From the NCBI GenBank assembly GCA_003988855.1, contig QYAI01000021.1, forward strand, positions 124,001 to 188,000: DNA of 64,000 nt, read 5' to 3'. A program made the translations under genes and the position numbers. Below the pieces are notes generated by a model. It was not told the origin of the DNA. It searched no databases and saw only the letters and a list, made by a program, of their open reading frames with translations. Positions 43,754 through 54,025 of this stretch are shown here, piece after piece. The stretch's first letter is position 1. Every line of letters begins with the position of its first letter. This DNA is from Arachnopeziza araneosa (taxonomy: Eukaryota > Ascomycota > Leotiomycetes > Helotiales > Arachnopezizaceae).

Positions 43754-45555
43754 ATGCGGTCTGCGCCAGCTCCCTCCCTACGCCTCCTCCGCTTCCTCAA
43801 ATCCCAAACCGAGACCTACTTCTTCAGCACAAATCCTCTCCCCTGCTTGTTCTTCGACCATGGCGCACCACGCAGTCCACCGCTCCGATTAAAGACCCCA
43901 TCCAAGAGCCGATGTCTGTCTACGACCGCTCCGCGGAAGGCTACCATTGAAGCCGGCTTTCTAAATCTGGATTTTGTCTGGGCGAGGAAAAATGAGGTCA
44001 TTCGAAATCGCATCCCTGAAGCTCAAAGCTCGAAACGTGGAAAGGAGTGGCTGAATAGAGGATCGCTCGTCACGCAAAGAGCTACTTACGGAACTTCAAA
44101 ATCGAAGAAGTGGATTCAGAAGATATGGGGGGCGACGTCATTGAAAGGAGGGAGGCCGCTGCGGCCAGATGACTTACCCTCGAAACTGCGTGGGAATGAT
44201 GATGGAAATGATACATCGATGTTTAGTCTTGGGAGGCATATTTCTGCTAAAGCTGCGGCGCAACCAAAGCTACGTTGTACGGAACTAGATGAAAATGGGA
44301 ACGTGGTTCTAGCAAGTGGGGAGTTCAAGAAGAGTGAACTTATTGCAAAGGTACGGAAATGCTTAACATGAATATGTTCGATCAATGCTGAAGATTTGTA
44401 GTACGGTTTATTACCCCGAGATCTTAGAAAGATTGACTCCAGTCTTCTTCCGCATATCCTCATTCGACCACAAGCTATCCTAATCAATCTCCTCCATCTC
44501 CGAGTCCTCATAAAGGCCAATCGAGTGCTCGTTTTCGATGCATACGGAACCACAGATTCTTACAACCAATCCGCGTTCATTTACGATTTAGAAGACAAAC
44601 TTCGTCAGAAGCAAAACTCGGCCTTGGCGGGTGGCCTACCTTATGAGTTCAGAGCCTTAGAATCAGTTTTGATATCAGCAATAACAAGTCTCGAGACTGA
44701 GTTCGAAGGCGTCAAAAAGCCCGTCGTTAGGGTTTTAAGAGAATTAGAAGAAGACATAGACAGAGACAAACTACGTGTCCTGCTCATCTACTCGAAAAAA
44801 TTGGGCACGTTCGAACAGAAGGCAAAATTAGTTCGAGATGCAATTGACGAGCTCTTGGAAGCCGACGATGATTTAGCGGCCATGTACCTAACAGAGAAAA
44901 GTCACGATCTAATGCGTGGAGAGGACGATCACACAGAAGTGGAGATGCTCTTGGAATCTTACCATAAGCTCTGTGACGAGATTGTGCAGGAGTCTGGCAA
45001 TCTCGTGTCCAATATCCGGAATACAGAAGAAATGTAAGATGCTCTCTATTCATTCATTGATTATCTTTCTAACATTTTTTGACCAGCGTCAAGGCAATCC
45101 TTGATGCCAACCGGAATTCTCTCATGCTCTTGGACCTTAAATTCTCAATAGGAACATTAGGAATCGGCTCTGGAGCGTTCATTGCTGCTCTATACGGCAT
45201 GAATCTCAAAAATTTTATTGAGGAGTCTGACCTCGGCTTTTGGGGTGTAACGGGCTGGAGCATGGTATTTTCCGGCATAGTTTGTGCGTATGGTATGACG
45301 AAATTACGCAAGGTCCAAAGGTTAAGTATGTGGGGAGAAGGTGGGCGCAAAGGACGAAGTTGGAGAGAAGAGGGCTATGACCGGGCGTTGGTCAATAGAG
45401 AGATTGAGTTGGGCAGAAGAGAGAGATTTGAAAGGTCGAGGAAGCTGACTCAGGAGAGATTAGGTGCACTTGAAGAAATGAGAGCAGATCTAATTTCGAA
45501 GCATGATCTTGCAATGGCTGCTGCGGCTACGACAAAGACGAAGAAGAGTGTGTAA
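43754..45555 (+). CDS. mrs2: Mitochondrial magnesium transporter MRS2/LPE10 (CorA family)
   Basis: Three exons, 43754-44350, 44402-45033 and 45087-45555, give 565 aa. The first 60 residues are an Arg/Ser/Pro-rich presequence (MRSAPAPSLRLLRFLKSQ). The soluble part carries ELIAKYGLLPRDLRKIDS and a long coiled coil that supports the pore (FEQKAKLVRDAIDELLEADD). Two membrane spans flank the pore-mouth signature GMN (ALYGMNLKNF at about residue 465), the second being WGVTGWSMVFSGIVCAYGM. Matrix-side basic tail. The protein imports Mg2+ across the inner membrane and in yeast is needed for group II intron splicing. Confidence 0.94.
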
Positions 45556-45671
45556 GATGCTACATGTATTATTGTATGTCTAGAAGTAATGGCGTATACA
45601 TAATGTTGTGGGTGTAGACAAAATAGATAGATATCTACAAACTTCTCTCTGAGTATGATCGAACTGTTTTG

Positions 45672-48474
45672 TCAAGTATAGAGCGGAATCGGCCGGATAG
45701 AGGCTTTGAATGAGAGGTATGGGAATCTGTTCTCTTGCGCTTTTCGCGTGCTGTTTGATGACCTAGAGAATGTTTACTTTGAAGATCAGCATAGCTAGCA
45801 GAAGTAGATCATGTTTATACCTTATAACATCAGAATTCATTTCTTTACTCGAATCCTTGGCTGCTGAGAATGGACTGTGATAGACAAGCTCATGCACAGG
45901 GGTGCAAGATATCCGGCCTCCATTTTTACATGTTCCGCATAGCGGTTGCATGCCATCACAATTGAGCTTCCGTTTGTAGCACCATGTACTATTGAGAATC
46001 AGCAAATAGTCGACCTAGCGTTGCCCAACACTCTAAGTAGACCTACCACACCGCTAATGTCAATACTTTTGCATGATTCTTTTCACCATGTTCATCCGCT
46101 TCTGTCACGTCTGTTGGGCTAGTCGTCGGCCGAGCCCACACTTTCCCAAGAAATTCTGCCGTTGGTCAGAACAGTTTTGTGAATAGATATATCAAACTTA
46201 CGCTTTTCAGTAATATGGCTATACATATGTGTTTGAAGCAAACTGTGGTTAATGAATTTTTTATCGCAAACTTTGCAATTGTGTTTCTTTTGCAAGGTCG
46301 AAGATTCTTCGAATGAGAAATGATGGGTTTTAATTTTATTTCCATCGTCCTCGAATATCAACCTGAGGTAATCGTAGGAATTGGTGATTCCTGTTGATTT
46401 CCATTCACTATATCCAACAGCCAAACGTGCAGATATAAGGTCCTCCGAGCTCGGTGTCCCCTTGGGTTTAGTCTGGTTGATGTCGCCGGCGGCTGTGGAT
46501 GGTTGAACACAAATGCTATCCACAATCATATCATAATTCGAACCGCTAGCAATAAACAAGCGGACCGGAAGCTGCATATAATCTTCATGTTGTAGAGAAT
46601 CTTGTCCATCAATACTGGAGACCGAAGGATCTTGCGTTATCTTAATTATTGCTCTTCTTACCAACGCTTGGATACAGAAGCTGTAGAAAGTGGAAAGCCA
46701 TGAATTGTCCTTATTTCGTAGATTTTTCTTTTGAAAGAATACTCGGTTGAGCTCTCCGAAATATAACGAGCAATTCAAGTTCAAGTTCAACACGCACTCA
46801 ATTTTACATGAGGCATAGCAATCTTGGTGAGATTTTTGGTTCATGGTGCCAGACACTTGAACACGAAGGACTTCCAGACAGCTGCGCAAGCAAATAAGAG
46901 ACTGGGCAATTAATGAGTCCTATATCCGATAAGCTTCATTGGACAGGTATTTCGCGCGCCTGGTAACTTTGGCAACTTACACTCTCACATGTTGCTTGAT
47001 ATACCACAGCCGAAGCTAGGAGCAGCCCGATTTTCTCAAACGTGCCATCTGAGTCAAGAATGGGCAATGACAATGGCCTTTCCAGTAACTCCCACACTAT
47101 AGCAAGAACGCAATGCTGTAGCGGCTTTAACTTTGCAAGACTTGGTGGACGAGAACACTCTTTAGATATGCTTGCGATATGCCGAAGACAAATATCTCTT
47201 GTATCATGTTGAAGTTCCCTAGAAGTTGCGGTTTCGAGAAGCCACTCTTCTCTCCTCTCGCATCCAAGGTTAAAAATTCTGTTCGCAAGTTCACTAGCTT
47301 CATGTTCAGACGGCCGTTCTACACTCGAAAATGCGAATTTGTGCCGCTGTGACTTTATGCATATGTCGACAGGCTGTAAATTCTCAATGAATCTACCACG
47401 CCTACATCCAACAGCTGCCCATTTGGACTTCTCGCCCAATGGACATAAAGCACATGGCGAGTCTGTACTACACTATTCATTTTAGCATAGTGAGATGTGA
47501 TTATTAGCTTCATCAACTTACCTTATTTCTCAGAAACTTACAACGCCAACAAGCCCCGACTTGTTTGACTGCATTCATTCCAGCTCGAGCCATTTCACTC
47601 AATGGCCCTCTTCGGCCAGATCCAGCTGATGCATTTGAGACCTGGCCGTCGGAATATATTGAGTTTGAATCGAAAACAATTTCTTGGTATCCTGCGCTGG
47701 CATTACTGTGTACACTCCCCTTCCTACTAGAGAATTTGGAAGGTGTATAACTAGCTGGTCCAATAGAACCATCAAGCACGCTAGAATCTCGCCGCGGAGT
47801 TGGGGGACAGGAAGGTTCTAAATCAGCAGACGCACTGGGAATCTCTGGGCCTTCTGAGTTTGATAGCTGGTTATGAGTTAGGTTTTGGAGGATTGATGTT
47901 TGGTTGAGTCCCGGACTCGATCTATGAGCTATCGAGAGTGTACGATACCGCCTGGTCAATAAATATGTTGTTTGGTCAGGAGCCAAGAATTGCGGAGGAT
48001 CAGTCACTCTAGAACTTGACTCTAAATCACTAGTATTCCCTAAGATATCGCTATTGACGCTTCCTTGTATCGTAGCGGTGCGATCATCTACATCTATTAA
48101 ACTCGAAATATGCAAGTTCATGTCAGGATGCGTGTTAGAATGGTCCGGCTGATGAAACTCTTCGAAGTTAAAGTATTCAAGGCCATCGAAACTCATTGTC
48201 TGGTCTGAAACAGACCGAATGATTCTGGCGGTTTTAGCAGCAACTGAGTATTCGTATTCCAATTCCAGGCTGTGGGCGAGCGACTGAAGAGTTCTCTGTT
48301 CTGCGGTGGACGGATGGTAAAAGAGCAGCTCTTCTTGAGACGCGTTGTTCTTAAACAAAAGCATTTGGGAGTAGTGACCAAGCGTCACTAAGTTATTCAT
48401 ATCTACAAGTGTTAACTGGTTTCTAAGAAGTACTCTTTCCACTCACCAACGCCTCCCAAGCCTGAAGCAGACAT
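45672..48474 (-). CDS. Putative transcription factor with three zinc-binding modules
   Basis: Seven exons (48474-48447, 48402-47522, 47472-46981, 46919-46202, 46140-46047, 45988-45821, 45762-45672) give 823 aa and every phase closes. A Ser-rich N-terminal half leads to a first Cys cluster at about 290-315, GACWRCKFLRNKCSTDSPCA then LCP, which spans an exon border. A helical region includes ESDSLIAQSLICLRSCLEVL. Near residue 690 is a classical C2H2 finger (CKVCDKKFINHSLLQTHMYSH). Close to the C-terminus is a Zn2Cys6-like knuckle (CTWCYKRKLNCDGMQPLCGT, then CKNGGRISC). Binuclear clusters usually sit at the N-terminus, so this order is odd. No orthologue is recognised. The final exon is the least certain. 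Confidence 0.78.
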
Positions 48475-49190
48475 TTTGGCGAAAGCAGAAAGCTCAGCCT
48501 AAGAAATGACGAGTCAAAGAATAATAGGATAGCAAGCCTGAGCTCCGGACTTTGAGAATGAACAATCCGACAATCAATTCAGTTGATTCCCTGACTTCTT
48601 TAGTAGGCGAAGTAGGGATCAATGCCATCCCTCACTCAGGCCAAGATAAACATCAAGTCGATTGCTAGTATTAGAGACTGTACGCTCATGAGAAACGATG
48701 GATCGAAGGGATGCCTTGTACATCTCATCCATGAAAACTATTGTGGCTGAGCGGCTGAGAGAAGTGAGTGAGATTGAGGGTGGTCTTCCCATTTAGGTTG
48801 ATAAGTTCACCCGACCACTTCCACTTTGGGAAGACCACCTTTTAAGCGATTGGCCAAGAGCATTCTTCATCATTTTCAGGACTTGAGCTTCAGCTCCATC
48901 AAGAATGCCCACTGCCTTTTCGCTTCCCCCAAGACCATCCCCGGCACATAAATGCTCAGGTCATCTCAAAGCAGAATACCACTATCAGCTAGCTTATTAA
49001 TGTGAAGACCACTTGCTTGAAGAGATTCAGTGGTCTCTTCTCCAGTATGGTTATAAAGATGGAGGTAGTGTTCTCTAATCGTTTCTCTCCTGCGCATGCT
49101 TGATTCTCAATTATTCTATTCGTCCTTCTTGCCGTCTCTTTTTCTACGTTTGAAGTATATCCAGCGCCTATCTTCACTCTCGCTCGATTA
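48475..49190. other. Divergent intergenic region with hairpin
   Basis: About 715 bp between the transcription-factor gene and the gene at 49191. It contains a 13-bp perfect inverted repeat at 48779-48791 and 48827-48839, and a smaller AGACCACT/AGTGGTCT pair at 49006-49013 and 49029-49036. Confidence 0.5.
48779..48839. repeat. Perfect 13-bp inverted repeat, 35-nt loop
   Basis: GGTGGTCTTCCCA at 48779-48791 is the exact reverse complement of TGGGAAGACCACC at 48827-48839. It lies about 300 bp upstream of the transcription-factor start. Confidence 0.85.
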
Positions 49191-49963
49191 ATGAGTACGA
49201 TGCCTAAGACAATCCCATCAAAAGGTTCTCAGAAATTCTCTAAAGCCGCTGTCACCACGAGACAGAATCTTAAGAGAGTGTCGCTTCTGCCTCTATCTCA
49301 AGACCAATATGTCGAGTCACGCTTTCAATTCGACACCAAGAAACACAAAACGAGCTCGATAGATAGTACCCGTATGTCCAATTTATTAACTCTACATAGC
49401 CTGACTAAACTCGCACAGCATCAACTCCTTACCCAGCCATGGCCTCACCCTCAAAAAGCCACAAGTCTACAACTTCTAAATCATACCATAATCCAACCTT
49501 CTCAGACTTTATTCTCTTCCCACCAGCCAGTCCAGCCACATGCAGCACCTCAGATCCAACTAGCTACTATCTCGAATCCGACACTTCGTTCAGCTCCTGG
49601 TCAGCATGTCAATGCCCACACACTCAACACCACATATACATCCACGAGCAAGACAAAAAAGAGCCGCGAACCAATTCTCAGAATCCAGATAGTTCGTCCG
49701 CCAGCCAGCTCCCACTAAAATTTCCCACTCAAGCTCCCTCACCGACTCGACAGCAGAGCAATCAGCTCCTCCTCATTGGACAATGGGCATCTACAAGCCC
49801 AGATCTGGATCAACTCTCAGAAACTCACTCTTATCCTGAGTTCGGATGGGAAGTCGATGATGATTCCGGACCTGGGGAGAGAGTTCCATTGGCGCGTATT
49901 GAAGAGGCTTTGTTTTGTTTTGAGAAACGGTTTTATGGATCAGGGCTGGTAACCATTGTGTGA
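49191..49963 (+). CDS. Hypothetical Ser/Thr/Pro-rich protein
   Basis: Two exons, 49191-49371 and 49419-49963, joined by a typical intron (gtatgt, gactaaac, cacag), give 241 aa. The start reads MSTMPKTIPSKGSQKF with basic patches, the middle is Ser/Thr/Pro-rich (SPSKSHKSTTSKSYHN), and the C-terminus is acidic then hydrophobic (ARIEEALFCFEKRFYGSG). No domain or signal is seen. The unspliced frame (49191-49718) is rejected because the spliced product has the better C-terminus and the splice signals are strong. Confidence 0.55.
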
Positions 49964-50118
49964 AGTCTCTGCTGATGACTGGCATGGGAAATTTATGGGT
50001 TACTTACCCGGGAATGAGAAGAGTAGTTAATGAATTTTATGAAAAATCATATTAGAGTATATAACTATGGACACCGTTGTTCACGGCATATCATACAATT
50101 GTACCTTCCACCCATTCA

Positions 50119-52002
50119 TCATTTATTCCTCCACATTCTCTTCAGACCCGCAAGTCTATCTCTGAATCTTAACCCATATCCCACCTCAACTACCGCCCTC
50201 GTGAACTCATACCCCTTCTTCGTCTCCGGAATGGGATAGCGTATCTGCTTAGGAATACTGGTGCTAATGCCCAACCACCAAAACCTATCTTCACATACCG
50301 CCTTGATATTACACAACCCCCTCAGCCCTTCTTCGCCTGCAAATCTTCCATAGCCGCTGCCTCCCATACCTCCAAAAGGCAATTGCACAGCGTAGTACGC
50401 CGCAAAGTCGTTCACGGCAACCATGCCAGTCTTGAGAAACCGGACCACAGCTTCAGTATGGTAGTCATCTGTACCGAATACCGATGCTCCAAGGCCGAAA
50501 TGAGGCTTGTTGGCGAATTCGCAAGCTTGTTCTGCGTTCTTAGCACGCATAAGAACGCAGATAGGTCCAAAGCATTCTTCGTTGGCAATCGCCATTTCTG
50601 GCGTCACATCGACAAGGAAAGTGGGCTGAAAATAATGCCCATACCGGTGTACAGGGTGTTTAAGTCTTTTCCCACCAACAAGGAGACGAGCGCCGTCTTT
50701 AACAGCAGATTCGACAAGTTTTTCCAGTCGGTCGAACGAGACGTCTGAGATTAAGGCGCCCATGTCGACATTAGGATCATCAAGAATAGAACCAACACGA
50801 AGAGCCTTAATTCGCGGTTCAAGCGCTAGAATGAGTTTGTCGTAGACCTTTGGGCCGGCGATGATTCGTTCAATTCCAATGCAGTTCTGCCCGGCTGCTT
50901 GGAAAGTACCGCGGAGAAGAATCTCAATAATTCGAGGGAGATCGTCAACGGCACTATCTAGTATGATAGCTGCATCCTTGCCGCCCAATTCAGGAAGCAC
51001 GGGAGTTAAGGTCTTCGCTGCGGATGCTGCTACAAGCTTCGCCACGGGACGACTTCCGATGAAAGTGACGTGTGAAATTCCTGGATGAGATGTTAAATAG
51101 TTTGCCGTTTGTGGCCAGGTGACAACTGTTTGAACAAGATGAGAACTGTGCCCACAAATATGCAAGGCCCCTTTGACAATATTTGTGAAGTAGGTAGCAC
51201 TCCAGGCTGTATTTTCAGAAGCCTTGACAACGATTCCGTTCCCCGCAAAAATGGCAGATATCATAGGACCGATCAAGTTATGGAAAGGGTAGTTCCAGGA
51301 AACCAGCGCAGCGACAACTCCTAGAGGCTCATATGTGACAACATTCTTTTTGTACATCATGAGGAGATTCGTAGGTCTACGAGAAGGACTCAGCGCTTTC
51401 TCGCCATGTAGGCAGGTCCAGCGCAGTTTTTCCACTGTCACCAAAATCTCCCCGAGCGTAGCATCTACCATTGTCTTCCCAGAATCCAGACACGCCACCC
51501 GGCAGATCTCCTCCTGGTGCGTCATCACATACCATTGTATACAGCGTAGGACTTGTCGTCGCTGCGTGAAGGATGTTCGAAGCCACTTTTCTTGTGCTGT
51601 CGCAGCCTTCTCGATTGCGCGATCAATCCCTTCTGCAGAAGCAGGATTGACAAAGCCTAGGAATTCTCCTGTCGCTGGGGCGTAGCATTGGATTGCTGTA
51701 GATCCTTCCGCCTTGACCGAAGGCTTCTCAAGTATCTTCCCATCTGCTGGAGGGACTGGAATATCAAGCGAGTACCTGATTACTTGTTCCGAGCTCCACC
51801 ACGTAATGAACTTGAGACCATAGTACAGCCAAACAGCGACAATTGCACAGGCTGCCAATGCACATTTGGTGAGGAAGGACCAGCTGCAGACAGTTAGCAC
51901 CTAGAAGTCTTCTTTGAATCGGTGATCTAACATCTCTTGAGTGGTCATCCCCTCCAAAAAATTCGGTGGAGGGGTACCCATCTTCTCTGTCATTCCTGGC
52001 AT
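50119..52002 (-). CDS. msc7: Membrane-anchored aldehyde dehydrogenase of the MSC7 type
   Basis: Two exons, 52002-51932 and 51883-50119, give 611 aa. A single N-terminal span (FLTKCALAACAIVAVWLYYG) anchors the enzyme. The ALDH domain shows VVAALVSWNYPFHNLIGPMI, the Glu-bearing PELGGKDAA and the nucleophile in FQAAGQNCIG (Cys before I), ANEECFGPICVLM and PFGGMGGSGYGRFAGEEGL. A hydrophobic region near the end (RFWWLGIS) matches the Msc7 group. Yeast Msc7 has no firmly assigned substrate; a fatty aldehyde is plausible given the anchor. The intron donor is GTTAGA, which is unusual, but a GCTAAC branch site lies before the acceptor. Confidence 0.88.
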
Positions 52003-52836
52003 CTTGACGCGCTATGATCGAAGGATGCTGCGGTGAAAATTGAGGTCAAGGCGAAGAAAGCTCTCCAGATTCTCAACTACTTATCAAACTAGGGGAAGAT
52101 GGCAGTATTTACGCCTTCTCAAACCACACGATAAGGAAGGACAACGTGTGGAATACACGGGGAGGCGTAGCTAAGGGTCAACGGGTCGGGAGAAATTCGT
52201 CGTCGGTGATCCAGATTCTGGGGAAGGACCCCTGCTGCAGCGAAATTGCATTCAGCCTGAACCTTTTGCACCAGATTGGCGGGAAGACCCTCGTAATGCC
52301 CCTTTCGGCCTGTGGCGTTTCGCTCACGTGCAGGCTATACGATATACTCCGTACCTACTCCCTTAAAATCCATCAATTTATTTGGAAAGATGTGGAAACT
52401 AGAGATGGCTCTTTAAAAGAGTATGTTACGATTATTTATTTGGAATCATTCTTTCAAAGTCGAAATAAGACATTACCATTTGAGATTAGAAGATATTCTT
52501 CCAAAGTCGAAAGGAGAAACAACAATAAAGCATCAAATGATTTGTTTTAAAAGTCGAATTTCAAATTACACTTTAGAATAGGAGAAAGGACCTTTTCAAA
52601 GTCGAAATGAGAAAGTACATTAGATTGTTAAGAAATGTATGTTCAAAGTTTAAAATAAATAAAAAGACACGGAGCTGGGTTTTTGTAAAAGCAAAGTATG
52701 TTTTCATTTTGGAGTTTTATCGTGCAAAAGTTTAGCAAATATCCTCCAGCGCCATGCTCAGCCAACTATGATAATTCCATGCAAATCAAATCCTCCAGCG
52801 CCATGCTAAATTGCTCAAATCACCATGTGATGTCCC
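52003..52836. other. AT-rich intergenic region with a repeated motif
   Basis: 834 bp. The right half carries several copies of TTCAAAGTCGAAA or close variants, at about 52448-52640. No gene supported. Confidence 0.45.
52448..52640 (+). repeat. Dispersed short repeat around CAAAGTCGAAA
   Basis: Copies or near copies of (T)TTCAAAGTCGAAA are seen near 52452, 52498, 52548 and 52595, with a diverged one near 52637, spaced about 45-50 bp with AT-rich filler. This looks like a decayed minisatellite. Confidence 0.6.
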
Positions 52837-54025
52837 TTACTCCTCTTTTGTTTGAAAAACCTTCTCGACTCTCGAGCGGAGAATTCTCGTGCTCTTCACC
52901 AAGACGGCTTTCTTAATTCTTCCAGACATAACTTTCTTTCCCTCTGCTAAACCAGTCTTCTTCCCTGCTGCTGGACCAATCTTCTTCCCTACTACTGAAC
53001 CAGTCTTCTTGCCCTCTGCTGCACCGATCTTCTTGCGCTCAGCTACACCTCGCTCTTTTCCTTTTCCAGTTCTTGTAACAAGATGCTCGAGGGGACAATC
53101 TACTTCTTCCCAACCCTTGGTTGTAGGAGAAGTGTTTCCCTTGCACTTGAAACAATTCATGCCATGCACAATGAGAAGCTGATGGAGGCCGTACTTGAGG
53201 TGATCGGGAACAAGCAAGTCGCAGTGAGCGAAGGTTTTGGTCTCGTCGCTGTTAGAAGGGACCCAGCCAAGCCACATGCACAAGCGTTGAACATGCGTAT
53301 CCACCGCGAAACTAGGACGTTGGAAGCAAAACAGAATCACGCAAGAGGCCGATTTGATGCCGATACCGTTGAACGATATCATATACTTGATCGCTGAGAC
53401 TGTGTCCAACTCCCGGAGCTGCTCTAGTGTGAACAAGTTGTTATTGAGTCGTGCAAGTTCGACTTCTTTCTTCGCTTGTTCGTCGCCTTCCTTCTCTTGT
53501 GAGTCCGTAGAAATTTCGCCCTCTTGCTCTTGAGCCAGTGCTTGTTGACGTTTGAAATTCGTCTCGCGTACAGAATTGAGTATGGCTTTAATGTCACGAG
53601 CTTTTGACATTCCAAGACCACCAGGGCGAAGAACAGGCTCAAGGTCTTTTAGACTGGCCTCGTGAACAGCGGGCCAATTGACAGTAGGGGGAAAGCCAGG
53701 CACTGTCCGTGTACCATATGTCTCGACCAGGTTCTTGAGCATATTGTCTGCATTGGATCTTGCCGTAGCAGCACTGAGTCTTACTCGTAATATAGCATCA
53801 AGAACGTCTGGTACCTCGCCACAGCCAGCTACTGTGAGTGAAGGATCTGGCATTTCCGAAGGCATCTCATAAGGCTTATGAGCAGCAATGAGAAGGTTAT
53901 GTACCTCCTCGCACTGGTCACTCGTTGGTCCTGAGTGCTGAGGGAAGGGTGTCTTGTTAAACCACTTGTATGCTGGATGAATAGTTAGTACTGATATGAA
54001 GTAGAGAATGGAGACAAGTACCCAT
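52837..54025 (-). CDS. HhH-GPD superfamily DNA glycosylase with basic tail
   Basis: The main exon 53972-52837 holds MAYKWFNKTPFPQHS (with the spliced Met), a helical N-domain, and the HhH-GPD core FNGIGIKSASCVILFCF, then AVDTHVQRLCMWLGWV. These contain the hairpin, the Lys and the catalytic Asp. A partial Fe-S-like region has three Cys (HGMNCFKCKGN, EVDCPLEH) rather than the four of EndoIII. The tail is five GKK-type repeats (AAEGKKTGSVVGKKIGPA) with other Lys/Arg residues, suggesting nuclear or DNA contact. The coding start is best explained by a 4-nt first exon ATGG at 54025-54022. No ATG exists in the longer open frames, so an upstream exon is the alternative. Predicted length 379 aa. Confidence 0.75.

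Noticed and set aside
46920..46981. Apparent frame break in the transcription-factor gene
   Set aside because: The acceptor at 46920-46921 gives CESDSLIAQSLICLRS in phase; the break came from a decoy acceptor downstream.
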